Shown: one piece after another, positions 8,329-16,021 of the stretch
How positions within the stretch are numbered: position 1 is the first letter of the stretch
Layout: each line of letters begins with the position of its first letter
DNA from: Clostridia bacterium
Lineage (GTDB): Bacteria; Bacillota_A; Clostridia; Christensenellales; Aristaeellaceae
Assembly: GCA_017517815.1 (NCBI GenBank)
Contig: JAFWYA010000013.1
Span: 1 to 25,154 of the forward strand
Direction: 5' to 3'
Length of the DNA stretch: 25,154 nt
The notes under the pieces: model-generated
Databases searched by the model: none
What the model was told of the DNA's origin: nothing
What the model saw: the letters and a program-made list of their open reading frames with translations, nothing else
Program-made: the position numbers and the translations under genes

Positions 8329-9375
8329 ATGAACACGGCAAGACTGACGGCGCACATCCAGGACCTGCTTGCCCGCTACCGCGAGGCCGGGTATTTTCCA
8401 TCAGCAAATGTGCGCGTATTCAATGCGCGCGAAACGCTGGCCACAGCCTGCACAGGCGACGCGCAGGAAGATTCGCTGTTTGACGTTGCTTCGCTCACCA
8501 AAATTGCCACAACGACACGTGTACTTTTGGCAGTTGAACGCGGCCATCTGGCGCTGGATACAGCTGTTGCCGACTGTTTTGATGATATCCGGAAGGACGC
8601 ATGGCTTGCACGGCGCTTTGACGGCGTGACCCTGCGTATGCTGCTGACCCACACATCCACCCTTACGCCGTGGTTTCCGTTCTACAGCCGCCGCGATGAA
8701 GATTTCTGGCAGGTACTGCGCTATGCGCTTGAGCATACCGAGGTGGTGCAGGGCATGGAATATTCCGACCTGAATTTCATGCTGCTGGGCGAGCTGCTCA
8801 ACCGCATTTCCCGCACCACGCTGAATGAGGGACTGCAAAGCGAGCTGGTTAAACCGCTCAGTCTGGGCCGGATGATGTACCATCCGCCGGAGGATGCGCA
8901 CATCATTCCTTCCTGCTATGACAATGCCATCGAAATGCAGATGTGTGCAGACCGAAGCATCACCTTTGACGGATTTCGCCCGCTAAATACAGAGGTGCGC
9001 GGAACGGTCAACGACGGCAACGCACACTACTTCTTTCACGATGAGGCAGGCCATGCCGGTATTTTTGCCGACACACAGGCGTATGCAAAGCTGTGTCAGT
9101 TCTATATGAACAGCCCGTCTTCCCTTTTGCGTGCGGCACAAAAAGAGCAGCCCGGCGCACCCACGCGCGGACTGGGTTTTCAGACAGGCACAGCCTATCC
9201 GCACGGCTGCGGACACACCGGCTTTACCGGCACCAGCATTTATTTCTCTGCCGAGCACGATATTGGCGTGGTCGCGTTCACCAACCGCCTTTTCTTCCAT
9301 CAGCCCAGCGGTCAGAACACCGGAGAGTTCCGGCGCGCGCTGCATGAAAGCGTGCTCGCCCTTGCAGCAAAATGA
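8329..9375 (+). CDS. Beta-lactamase-family serine hydrolase (YfeW/PBP4B-like)
   Basis: This 348-residue protein has the three active-site motifs of the class C beta-lactamase/DD-peptidase fold: SLTK (Ser55, Lys58), YSD (Tyr145) and HTG (296-298, in the KTG position). The GHAGIFAD stretch at 241-248 resembles the AGHAGLF signature of the YfeW/PBP4B and YbbE group, often linked to peptidoglycan turnover. There is no signal peptide or membrane helix, so it should be cytoplasmic. That fits an esterase or muropeptide-recycling role better than wall synthesis. The start at 8329 is set by GGAGGG 7 bases upstream; the open frame extends further 5' but lacks such a site. Its stop lies in the stem of the terminator shared with the convergent phosphatase gene. 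The natural substrate cannot be read from the sequence. Confidence 0.85.
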   Translation: MNTARLTAHIQDLLARYREAGYFPSANVRVFNARETLATACTGDAQEDSLFDVASLTKIATTTRVLLAVERGHLALDTAVADCFDDIRKDAWLARRFDGVTLRMLLTHTSTLTPWFPFYSRRDEDFWQVLRYALEHTEVVQGMEYSDLNFMLLGELLNRISRTTLNEGLQSELVKPLSLGRMMYHPPEDAHIIPSCYDNAIEMQMCADRSITFDGFRPLNTEVRGTVNDGNAHYFFHDEAGHAGIFADTQAYAKLCQFYMNSPSSLLRAAQKEQPGAPTRGLGFQTGTAYPHGCGHTGFTGTSIYFSAEHDIGVVAFTNRLFFHQPSGQNTGEFRRALHESVLALAAK

Positions 9376-9410
9376 AAAAGCAACCGGCTTTCAGGCCGGT
9401 TGCTTTTTCA
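9373..9410. terminator. Bidirectional rho-independent terminator
   Basis: A perfect 16-bp inverted repeat (9373-9388 with 9395-9410) around the loop TTTCAG, with A5 and T5 runs at its ends. It serves two converging genes and includes the hydrolase stop codon. Confidence 0.92.
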
Positions 9411-10079
9411 TCACTCAATCCCGCGGATATGCCTTGCATCGTTGAGAATTTCAAACCTGGGTGCTGCCAGCACGCCCTTGCGATCGTCAAGCTTTACGAC
9501 CGTCACAGCCGTAAAGTCCATGGCCAGCGTGGCACAGAAATAAGGGAACGGCAGGTTAGCGATATGCGAAAGCGCCGCACTGGACGAACCGCCGTGGCTG
9601 AACATAGCAACCGTGCGATCGGTGTTTTCGCCCACCACGCGGTAATAATCGCCCTCGCGCTGATAGCCCAGCGTCAGCAGCCATTGGTCGATATCCCTTG
9701 AAACCGCTTCATATTTTTCCACCACTTCGCTGTGGCAAAACGGCTCGCGCTGCTGCCAGTCGGTATGCATCAGGCTTTCTCCGCGCTCCGCCAAATCCCA
9801 CGAAATAAACCATGGATTCCCGCCTTTGAACAGCTCTGTTCCATCCTTGGAACCCCAGCGGATCTCGCGCATGAAATCACACTTTATGATATCCAGCCCC
9901 AGTTTATCCGCTGTATACTGTGCAGTTTCATAGGCTCTTCCGCAGGTGGAGGCATATATTTCACAAATGCCCTCATTGGCAACACGCTCAGCTGCAGCCT
10001 GCGCATGCTTGTGCCCCAGTTCTGTCAGGCAGTCCTTTTCATAATTCGGATGTCCGTGGCGCACAAAAACAATTCTCAT
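9411..10079 (-). CDS. Histidine phosphatase family protein (phosphoglycerate mutase-like)
   Basis: This 222-residue protein begins MRIVFVRHG, with catalytic His8 in the RHG motif. Arg48 in the GRAYETA segment, Glu72 in MREIRWG and His162 in FSHGG complete the expected phosphate pocket and acid. The family transfers phosphate through a phospho-histidine and covers sugar phosphatases, cobalamin pathway phosphatases and mutases. The sequence is not close enough to any of these for me to name the substrate. I chose the start at 10079 because GGAGG lies 7 bases before it; 21 upstream codons in the open frame contain that ribosome site and are not family-like. It has no signal peptide and is cytoplasmic. 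It is cut off from the upstream gene by a terminator palindrome at 10142-10173, so it probably has its own promoter, which I could not identify. Confidence 0.9.
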   Translation of the reverse strand: MRIVFVRHGHPNYEKDCLTELGHKHAQAAAERVANEGICEIYASTCGRAYETAQYTADKLGLDIIKCDFMREIRWGSKDGTELFKGGNPWFISWDLAERGESLMHTDWQQREPFCHSEVVEKYEAVSRDIDQWLLTLGYQREGDYYRVVGENTDRTVAMFSHGGSSSAALSHIANLPFPYFCATLAMDFTAVTVVKLDDRKGVLAAPRFEILNDARHIRGIE

Positions 10080-10141
10080 ATTCTCGCCTCCTTTTCCATC
10101 TTTTTTCTCCGCAGCATCCCATAAGTCCTGCCGTGCAGACA

Positions 10142-10173
10142 AAAACCGGGGAATGCATGCATTCCCCGGTTTT
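10142..10173 (-). terminator. Rho-independent terminator, perfect 32-bp palindrome
   Basis: AAAACCGGGGAATGCA is followed directly by its exact reverse complement, giving a GC-rich stem with T4 on each end. It lies 2 bases past the stop of the secreted 167-residue protein and ends the transcript coming from the ferritin side. Confidence 0.85.
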
Positions 10174-10175
10174 CA

Positions 10176-10679
10176 TTACTGCAGCTGCAGGTCAAAGTCG
10201 ATCTGAAAGCTGACTTCGCCATTCATAAAGGATGCGCTGACGGAGGCGTTCACTCTGGGTTTGCCATGGATAAACTCCATCGAGTTCACATCAAGCCGGT
10301 AATGATCCTTTTCTGAAATCAGCCCTGTGCCGAACAGGCTGCCCGGCATGGACACATAGTGTTTCATGCCGTCGGGCTCCACTGCATAAAAGGTAAGGTA
10401 CTTCACAGCATCGCCCTGTTTAAGGTCAAATGCATCGCCGCCTCTTGCCGTAGTGGGAATGGAAAGATTGATGCTTTCAATTTCCGCGCAGCCGATCGGT
10501 TCCAGCCACAGGTCATAGCTGGTGTCTGCCTCGCCGCAGCACTTTTCAAAGGCGGAATAGGTGCATTCATACTGCTGACCGTTATAGGTGAAATCAATCA
10601 TCGGTTGAGCAGGCTGTGCCAGAGCTGCCGATGGCAGAATCATCAGCAGCGCCAGCAGGAAAAGGGTGAACTGCTTCAT
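10176..10679 (-). CDS. Small secreted protein of unknown function
   Basis: I do not recognise this 167-residue protein. It has a good signal peptide (residues 1-21, ending ALA before Gln22) and a mature part of about 145 residues that looks beta-rich with alternating polar and hydrophobic residues. Several Cys lie in the first half, including a CC pair at 47-48. There is no anchor or lipobox, so it should be released or loosely held at the surface. AGGGAG lies about 9 bases before the ATG. The ferritin gene ends 31 bases upstream on the same strand with only a weak 5-bp hairpin between, so read-through from ferritin is likely. A shared role with ferritin cannot be claimed from position alone. 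Confidence 0.75.
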   Translation of the reverse strand: MKQFTLFLLALLMILPSAALAQPAQPMIDFTYNGQQYECTYSAFEKCCGEADTSYDLWLEPIGCAEIESINLSIPTTARGGDAFDLKQGDAVKYLTFYAVEPDGMKHYVSMPGSLFGTGLISEKDHYRLDVNSMEFIHGKPRVNASVSASFMNGEVSFQIDFDLQLQ

Positions 10680-10710
10680 GGGTATTCGCTCCCTGCCTGA
10701 TCTTACAGGC

Positions 10711-11223
10711 TTACAGCACCAGAGAAGGCGCGGAGTATACGCGGGCCGCCATTTCGCTGTCGAGCATATAGAGGCTTCTGGGGTCGCTGCCGTAGAGCTC
10801 GTACTTCTTCACGAGACTTTCAGCGTTGTTTTCCTCTTCGCCCTGCTCCTTGACGAACCAGTCCAAGAACTGCATGGTACGGAAATCGCGCACGTCATAG
10901 GCAGCCTCATAGATGGTATGGATCAGGCTGGTCACATAGCGTTCATGCCTGAGGCCGGCTTCCAGCACCTGCTTGTTGCCAGTCAGCTCCACGTCAGGCT
11001 TGGCGATGGCGTCCAGTTCGATTTTTTCGCCGTTGTTGCGCAGATACTGCAAAAACAGCATGGCATGGTCGCGCTCCTCCTGCGCCTGGATCATGTACCA
11101 GTTGCCAAAGCCGTTCAGTTCCTGATCATAATAGTAGTTGGAAAAATCCAGATACAGATAGGCAGAATAGAATTCCTTGTTGATCTGTTCATTGAGCAGT
11201 TTTACGACCTTGGTGTCCAGCAT
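10711..11223 (-). CDS. ftnA: Ferritin (bacterial non-haem, FtnA type)
   Basis: This 170-residue protein has the four-helix ferritin fold pattern and normal family length. The ferroxidase ligands sit at the same numbers as in E. coli FtnA: Glu17, Glu50, His53, Glu94, Gln127 and Glu130. It should assemble into a 24-subunit shell that oxidises ferrous iron and stores it in the cytoplasm. GGAGG lies 7 bases before the ATG. The stop of a small Cys-cluster gene is only 27 bases upstream, so the two are probably one transcript. A secreted protein gene follows 31 bases downstream. I see no obvious Fur or PerR box in the short upstream gap, and the operon promoter was not clearly identified. Confidence 0.96.
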   Translation of the reverse strand: MLDTKVVKLLNEQINKEFYSAYLYLDFSNYYYDQELNGFGNWYMIQAQEERDHAMLFLQYLRNNGEKIELDAIAKPDVELTGNKQVLEAGLRHERYVTSLIHTIYEAAYDVRDFRTMQFLDWFVKEQGEEENNAESLVKKYELYGSDPRSLYMLDSEMAARVYSAPSLVL

Positions 11224-11250
11224 GGTATTTCCTCCTTATTCAACGGTTCT

Positions 11251-11556
11251 TTATTTGCTTGATTTCTTTTTACCCTGTTTTTCAGGCAGTGAAACGCTGA
11301 TTTTCTGAAGCGTTTCCATCAGTCGGTATTTTTCCTCATCACTCAGGCAGGCAAGCAGCGCTTCTTCCGTGGTTTCCTTGCGCTTCAACGCCTTTTTGAC
11401 GCTTTTTGAAGTGCTGCGCAGCTGCCACAGCAGCCCGTCTTCCGTTACCAATGCCGTCCATTTGGATGTCTGTTTGGCAAAATATTTTTCTCCGTATTTG
11501 CAGTGCAGGTGATTCATCGGGCAATGTCTGCTGCAGCCCGGGCAGGTATCCTTCAT
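11251..11556 (-). CDS. Small Cys-cluster protein of unknown function, upstream of ferritin
   Basis: The 101-residue product starts with a dense Cys/His cluster: Cys5, Cys8, Cys12, His16, His18 and Cys19, which could bind a metal or an iron-sulfur cluster. The middle is basic. The tail, LSDEEKYRLMETLQKI, recalls the final helices of MarR-type regulators, and the protein ends in a Lys/Ser-rich stretch. I recall short Clostridia proteins with a similar CxxCxxxC start, but their function is not known to me. It has AGGAG about 9 bases before the ATG and is the first gene of the likely ferritin operon. A weak promoter-like pair (TTTCAA, 16 bases, TATACC on the - strand, 11606-11633) lies upstream. 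A metal sensor or metal carrier is possible but is inference. Confidence 0.7.
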   Translation of the reverse strand: MKDTCPGCSRHCPMNHLHCKYGEKYFAKQTSKWTALVTEDGLLWQLRSTSKSVKKALKRKETTEEALLACLSDEEKYRLMETLQKISVSLPEKQGKKKSSK

Positions 11557-11639
11557 GGGTGTTTTTCTCCTTTGTGCGGCTTATCGAAACATTTTCCGCA
11601 CCTATGGTATAACCATTTTTGCCCTTTTTGAAACCAAAA

Positions 11640-11663
11640 ATCCCCCTCAGCAGGATGGGGGAT
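11640..11663. repeat. ATCCCCC / GGGGGAT hairpin
   Basis: A 7-bp stem (11640-11646 with 11657-11663) around a 10-base loop. It resembles the hairpin at 12393-12415, and the two bracket the AT-richer gene between them. It could also act as a weak terminator. Confidence 0.5.
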
Positions 11664-11713
11664 ATAAAGGAAAGTGTTATCCTTCGTGATAGCAGCAAGT
11701 GACGCTGATTTCG

Positions 11714-11741
11714 TTGCTTGCTACTTTTAGGGTTCTATGAT
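11714..11741 (+). promoter_or_regulatory. Putative promoter for the HEYGH membrane protein
   Basis: TTGCTT and TATGAT are separated by 16 bases and lie about 45 bases before the start codon. Confidence 0.5.
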
Positions 11742-11785
11742 AGGATGAGTGCAAATAACTTGAATTTAACGGAGGATTCCTTTAC

Positions 11786-12220
11786 ATGAAAATAGCCACA
11801 TGTGTGAAAAGATTCTTGTTCATCATCCTTCAATGTACATGGGGAATCCTCCCTACCCTCGTTGGTCTGTTCTTTTTCATCAAATTGAAAGACTATCCTC
11901 ATAAAACATACCGTGGCTGTATTGACACCAGATGGAACACTCGCAGCGGTTTGAGTCTGGGCCTTTTTATCTTCACCCCGAATGATGAAATTAAGGATGC
12001 AAAGAAAATCAGAGTGCATGAATATGGCCATTGCATCCAATCAGTTGTGCTGGGCCCGTTGTTCGTTGTTATTGGCATTATTTCTCTTGTGTGGGGAAGA
12101 AATCCTTATTTTGCAAAACAACGTAAAGAAAAGAATCTTCCGTATACCGGCTGTTTTGTGGAAAGCTGGGCGAGTAAATGGGGTGAATCGGCTACAAACG
12201 AAGAAGCAATATGGGATTGA
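11786..12220 (+). CDS. Small membrane protein with HExxH zinc-protease motif
   Basis: This 144-residue protein has a hydrophobic helix near residues 10-33 and a second near 86-103. HEYGH lies at 78-82, just before the second helix. The HExxH motif is the zinc site of many metallopeptidases; Glu126 in VESWAS could be the third ligand. I recall uncharacterised bacterial proteins with HEYGH followed by QS and a GP-rich hydrophobic stretch, so a small family is likely, with no known substrate. GGAGG lies 10 bases before the ATG and a plausible promoter precedes it. The gene is visibly AT-richer than its neighbours and uses codons such as AAA, AGA and CAT more, which hints at separate ancestry. 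It stands alone, bracketed by similar hairpins. Confidence 0.75.
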   Translation: MKIATCVKRFLFIILQCTWGILPTLVGLFFFIKLKDYPHKTYRGCIDTRWNTRSGLSLGLFIFTPNDEIKDAKKIRVHEYGHCIQSVVLGPLFVVIGIISLVWGRNPYFAKQRKEKNLPYTGCFVESWASKWGESATNEEAIWD

Positions 12221-12276
12221 GCCAAATTCCAATTTACCCAGCAGCCGAAAACCCACTTTCCCACCGCTTGGTGAGG

Positions 12277-12310
12277 GCGCAATTATACGCACCGTTCCGG
12301 TGCATTGCGT
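12277..12310. repeat. Nested inverted repeat downstream of the HEYGH gene
   Basis: CGCAAT (12278-12283) pairs with ATTGCG (12304-12309), and inside it GCACCG (12289-12294) pairs with CGGTGC (12298-12303). An unpaired TATAC lies on one side. There is no T-run, so it does not look like an ordinary terminator and may be the remnant of a dispersed palindromic element. Confidence 0.5.
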
Positions 12311-12326
12311 TTGGTGACCACATAAG

Positions 12327-12364
12327 CAAACGAGCATCCGTAATTTTCGACGGATGCTCGTTTG
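12327..12364. terminator. Strong hairpin, probable bidirectional terminator
   Basis: CAAACGAGCATCCGT (12327-12341) pairs perfectly with 12350-12364 around an 8-base loop. It lies between the ends of the converging HEYGH and GH42-like genes. The T-tracts on both sides are short and interrupted. Confidence 0.7.
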
Positions 12365-12392
12365 TTCGTTGCAGGATCAATTGTTCCTTCAG

Positions 12393-12415
12393 AATCCCCC
12401 CGCCAGAGGGGGATT
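12393..12415. terminator. AATCCCCC / GGGGGATT hairpin
   Basis: An 8-bp stem (12393-12400 with 12408-12415) around CGCCAGA, 8 bases past the stop of the GH42-like gene. It could end that transcript but lacks a long T-run. It is similar in sequence to the hairpin at 11640-11663. Confidence 0.5.
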
Positions 12416-12423
12416 TTAGGGCT

Positions 12424-14391
12424 TTATTCTTCGATCAGGATAAAGCCGCCCAGCTTGATTTCAGGCAGCGTGATGCACAGCTGGCCGTCCCCGCCTTCAA
12501 AGCACAGGGACAGTTCCTCGTCCGGCGTATAGAAGGTAACCTTCTTTGCACCCTGTGCGCCGCAGCGCAGCACAAGGGTCTTGCCGGCTTCAATGCCGCG
12601 TTCCTGCGTGTCGATATTGGCCAGACAGGCCATGTGATACCCGTTGCCTTCCAGCACGCGCACGTCCAGACGGGGCGCGCCGTCCACCGTAAACACAGGC
12701 AGGATACCAGCGCGTTCCAGCACTTCGGCTGCGCTGTTGCGCTCCTGCAGGTAGCCGTGCAATCCGCGCGACTTGACCGGGGACAGGCCGTAGTGATAAC
12801 CGCCGTTTCCGTCCGGCAGTTCCATCAGGCGCAGGTGTACGCCATCCAGATCCACAGGCGCAAAGCCGCCGGTTTCCATGCGCTCCACGATCACGCCGCC
12901 CTGTTTCACAAAGGTCTTGACCGCATCAAGCTCTTCAGCCGGATAATACTTTTCGCCCGCAGGCAGAATAAGCAGCTTCACACCCAGCGGATTGGCCTCA
13001 AGGTCGCAAGCACGCACAAAATCGACCGGCACGCCCGCCTTGCGGAACTCGGTGTACGCCACCTGCATGCCATGCGAAATGTGCTTGTTGCTGCCTTCCA
13101 GCGCATCGCACAGGGCATTTGCCCGCTCAGAGTACAGCACTGCCACGCCCGCGCGGTATTTTTCCGCCAGCGCAATGGGCTCGCTGAGCTTTTCATTGAT
13201 GAGCTTATTCATCTTCACCGCATGGTGATAGGCCGCCGTTTTGCTGCGATCATTGAACAGGATGCCGAATTCATCCGGTTCAGGTCCGTCGGGGAAGGGA
13301 TAATCAGCACGCCACTGATAGTACATGATGCCCTTGTAGCCTGCGCCGACGGCGGCATAGGTTTCCAGATCCCACTGGTTGGCGGGCATATTGGTGCGGG
13401 CGTTGTACTCCACCAGCCACGCATGCTTGCCATAGACCGCTGCAGCGCTCTCCGCCGCGTCCAGAATCTTGGTGGCTTCATAGTTCTGCTCGCCAAACAC
13501 CGGAATGTAGTGGGTGATGGCCAGCACTTCCATGCCCTCGGCAGTGCGGTAATAGTCCTCACCCAGCATCATGGTATCGGCGGTCATGGGGCAGTTCATC
13601 AGGCAGGTCATGTTTTCCGCTTTGGGATTAACCTTGCGTGCCACCTGGCTCATCTCGCCCAGATAGGCATTCAGGCGCTCGTAGTGGAACAGACGCCAGT
13701 TCATCCACTCGGTATGGTCGTCGCTCACGCCGCCTTTGGGATCCATCGTCTGCTGCGGGCGACGGCGCGGAGGCTCCAGCTCGCGGGCCTCCTCTTCCGT
13801 CTTGATGCCCTTTGCCACCAGCCACTTGCGGTAGGCAGCGATGGAATGCGGATTATAGTCCACCCCGTAATGATAGGCAGGCTCGTTGAAGATCTGATAG
13901 CTTACCAGTGTAGGATCATCCATGAAATGACGGGCAGAGGCCTCGGTGCAATCCGCCGTATCCTCCACGATGCCCTCATGGTTGAGAGAGGCACGCAGGA
14001 AGCATTCGTACATGCCCAGTTCGCGGCCTTCGGAGGTGATCATGCCCTCTCCCTCATGGCCGGACACGTTGAGCGTATAACCCTGCAAACGCACCTGTGC
14101 AGCAATGTCGGCCTCCTCAGTGGCCTTCATGCACTCGTCGATCAGCGGGAAACTGACCTCAATGCCCTCCGCCCCGGGACCGTTGCGCTTCAGATCGCCC
14201 AAAGCAGCAAAGCGCACCAGATTGAAGCCGGCCTCCGCCATATCATGGATATCCTGCTTCAGTCCGCCAATGCGGTCATCCTCCGGGCGGACGGGGAATT
14301 TCTTGGGATGATAGGAAGGGTAATAGGACAGGCCCAAACACATCTGTGCCTTTCCATCCTTGTACAGCACGCCATTTTTCAGTTCGTACAC
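12424..14391 (-). CDS. GH42-like glycoside hydrolase (beta-galactosidase type)
   Basis: The 655-residue enzyme has a clan GH-A barrel at its N-terminus (about 15-400). It carries a likely acid/base Glu170 in FNEPAYHYG and a likely nucleophile Glu328 in WLVEYNAR. YYQWR near 360 matches the FQWR stretch of GH42. Residues from about 420 resemble the GH42 trimerisation domain, including the LLILPAGEKYY segment. A small C-terminal beta domain follows. There is no signal peptide, so it acts in the cytoplasm. The start is GTG at 14391, set by AAGGAG with a 9-base gap; upstream codons in the open frame overlap the promoter. Its promoter is a perfect sigma-A consensus. GH42 enzymes usually release beta-linked galactose, but related GH-A families differ, so the sugar is uncertain. 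Confidence 0.82.
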   Translation of the reverse strand: MYELKNGVLYKDGKAQMCLGLSYYPSYHPKKFPVRPEDDRIGGLKQDIHDMAEAGFNLVRFAALGDLKRNGPGAEGIEVSFPLIDECMKATEEADIAAQVRLQGYTLNVSGHEGEGMITSEGRELGMYECFLRASLNHEGIVEDTADCTEASARHFMDDPTLVSYQIFNEPAYHYGVDYNPHSIAAYRKWLVAKGIKTEEEARELEPPRRRPQQTMDPKGGVSDDHTEWMNWRLFHYERLNAYLGEMSQVARKVNPKAENMTCLMNCPMTADTMMLGEDYYRTAEGMEVLAITHYIPVFGEQNYEATKILDAAESAAAVYGKHAWLVEYNARTNMPANQWDLETYAAVGAGYKGIMYYQWRADYPFPDGPEPDEFGILFNDRSKTAAYHHAVKMNKLINEKLSEPIALAEKYRAGVAVLYSERANALCDALEGSNKHISHGMQVAYTEFRKAGVPVDFVRACDLEANPLGVKLLILPAGEKYYPAEELDAVKTFVKQGGVIVERMETGGFAPVDLDGVHLRLMELPDGNGGYHYGLSPVKSRGLHGYLQERNSAAEVLERAGILPVFTVDGAPRLDVRVLEGNGYHMACLANIDTQERGIEAGKTLVLRCGAQGAKKVTFYTPDEELSLCFEGGDGQLCITLPEIKLGGFILIEE

Positions 14392-14467
14392 GGTTCGACA
14401 CTCCTTTTGAACAGGTTGGATAATTGGCTGTGTTACCGTTTGTAATTGTGAATCAATACTATGGTGT

Positions 14468-14496
14468 ATTATAACTTTTCTCAAAAAAGCTGTCAA
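14468..14496 (-). promoter_or_regulatory. Perfect consensus sigma-A promoter for the GH42-like gene
   Basis: On the - strand, TTGACA and TATAAT are separated by exactly 17 bases. Transcription would start near 14461, giving a leader of about 70 bases before the GTG start codon. A core this strong usually needs a repressor to be controlled, so the leader and spacer may hold an operator. Confidence 0.75.
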
Positions 14497-14509
14497 TCTG
14501 TTCGCAGGC

Positions 14510-14538
14510 TTGAAAGATGGCTCTGCAGCCGCTATACT
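14510..14538 (+). promoter_or_regulatory. Near-consensus promoter for the GH29-like gene
   Basis: TTGAAA and TATACT are separated by 17 bases, 26 bases before the start codon. Its -35 box lies 13 bases from that of the divergent GH42-like promoter, so one regulator could control both. Confidence 0.7.
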
Positions 14539-14564
14539 GATTGTACATCAAGGGAGGCAACAGC

Positions 14565-15980
14565 ATGAACGATCTGGACAAACGGCTTATACAGGTGGTT
14601 CCCTCACCGCGTCAGCTGGCGCTGCAGCAGCTGGAGTTTTATGCTTTTATCCACTTTGGCATGAACACCTTTACCGACCGCGAATGGGGCGATGGCACAG
14701 AAAACCCGTCCATCTTCGACCCGGCAAAGCTGGACGCCCGCCAGTGGGTCAATGCGATCCGCCGTGCAGGCATGAAAGGGCTGATCCTGACGTGCAAGCA
14801 TCACGACGGATTCTGCCTGTGGCCCAGCAAGCATACCCGTCACAGCGTAGCGGCCAGCCCATACCGAAATGGTCAGGGCGATATCGTTGCCGAGGTGGCC
14901 CAAGCCTGCCGGGAGGGCGGCATCCGCTTTGGTATCTATCTGTCGCCATGGGACCGCAATCAGCCCCTGTACGGTACAGGCAAGGCTTATGACGATTATT
15001 TCATCGCCCAGCTGACGGAACTGCTGACAGGCTACGGCGACATCTTTTCCGTGTGGTTTGACGGCGCCTGCGGCGAAGGCCCCAACGGAAAAAAGCAGTA
15101 TTATGACTGGGAACGCTATTACCACACCATCCGCACGCTGCAGCCGGGGGCCTGCATTCACGTATGCGGCCCGGACGTGCGCTGGTGCGGCAACGAAGCC
15201 GGTGAAACGCGAGAAAGCGAATGGAGCGTAGTTCCCCGCCGCACAGCCGATACTGAGAAGATCGCCTCCCTCAGTCAGCAGGCCGATGATACCTCGTTCC
15301 GTCAGCGTGCCATCAGCGCGCAGGACCGCGATCTGGGCAGCCGTCGTCTTCTTGCCAACGAACCGGACCTCATCTGGTATCCGGCAGAGGTAAATACCTC
15401 TATCCGCCCCGGCTGGTTCTGGCACAGCAGCGAAAACGATCAGGTGAAGCCACTTGAAAAGCTGATCGACATTTACGAAAAATCAGTCGGCGGAAACGCC
15501 ACATTTTTGCTGAACCTGCCGCCGACGACCGATGGATTGCTGCACGAAAATGATGTAGCGCGCCTGCATCAGTTTGGCGAATATCTCAAAAACAGCTACG
15601 GCTGTAATCTGATCGACCGCGCCTCATTGCAGGCTTCTGCTGCCATCGAAGGCCATGATATTGAAGCTGTGCGTACGGACGATGAAAGCTGCTATATCCC
15701 CCTTGTCCAAAACGCGCAGATCACCCTGACATGGAACCAGCCGCAGACCATCCGCCGGCTGGTGCTTAAGGAGCAGCTCCGTTTCAGTCAGCGCGTGGAG
15801 CGTTTTGCCGTGGATGCATGGCAAAACGATCAATGGCGGCAGGTGTATGAAAACACCGTCATCGGACACAAGCGCATCGCTGTGCTGCCACGCCTGACCA
15901 CAACCGCTCTGCGCATCCGCATTATGGATTCACGCTGCGCGCCTGCCATCCGGTTGATTGGCGTGTATGCTGACAAATGA
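14565..15980 (+). CDS. GH29-like alpha-L-fucosidase
   Basis: This 471-residue enzyme matches GH29. It has HFG at 30-32, KHHDGF at 78-83 followed by WPS, a SPWDRN segment at 127-132, and VWFDGA with likely nucleophile Asp166. The acid/base Glu is poorly conserved across GH29 and I cannot assign it. Residues from about 335 form a beta-rich domain like the F5/8-type sugar-binding modules often attached to these enzymes. GH29 enzymes release alpha-linked fucose with retention. There is no signal peptide, so it should act on imported sugars. AGGGAGG lies 7 bases before the ATG at 14565, which decides the start. It is read divergently from the GH42-like gene and ends at a bidirectional terminator. 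Fucose as substrate is a family inference. Confidence 0.88.
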   Translation: MNDLDKRLIQVVPSPRQLALQQLEFYAFIHFGMNTFTDREWGDGTENPSIFDPAKLDARQWVNAIRRAGMKGLILTCKHHDGFCLWPSKHTRHSVAASPYRNGQGDIVAEVAQACREGGIRFGIYLSPWDRNQPLYGTGKAYDDYFIAQLTELLTGYGDIFSVWFDGACGEGPNGKKQYYDWERYYHTIRTLQPGACIHVCGPDVRWCGNEAGETRESEWSVVPRRTADTEKIASLSQQADDTSFRQRAISAQDRDLGSRRLLANEPDLIWYPAEVNTSIRPGWFWHSSENDQVKPLEKLIDIYEKSVGGNATFLLNLPPTTDGLLHENDVARLHQFGEYLKNSYGCNLIDRASLQASAAIEGHDIEAVRTDDESCYIPLVQNAQITLTWNQPQTIRRLVLKEQLRFSQRVERFAVDAWQNDQWRQVYENTVIGHKRIAVLPRLTTTALRIRIMDSRCAPAIRLIGVYADK

Positions 15981-16021
15981 AAAACATCCGCATGACTTTT
16001 GACGGTCATGCGGATGCTTTT
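15980..16021. terminator. Bidirectional rho-independent terminator
   Basis: CATCCGCATGAC (15985-15996) pairs with GTCATGCGGATG (16005-16016) around an 8-base loop. A5 lies on the left and CTTTTT on the right. It separates the converging GH29 and methyltransferase genes. Confidence 0.9.

Noticed and set aside
10695..10710. A small hairpin between the ferritin and secreted-protein genes considered as a terminator
   Set aside because: Only a 5-bp stem with no T-run; too weak to separate the genes.
11982..12317. A 111-codon frame overlapping the HEYGH gene
   Set aside because: The other frame has a good ribosome site, a promoter, membrane helices and the zinc motif, so this one is a shadow.
12211..14445. 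A 744-codon open frame on the + strand
   Set aside because: It is the antisense shadow of the GH42-like gene, a common effect in GC-rich coding DNA. Its product shows no family pattern, and it has no ribosome site.
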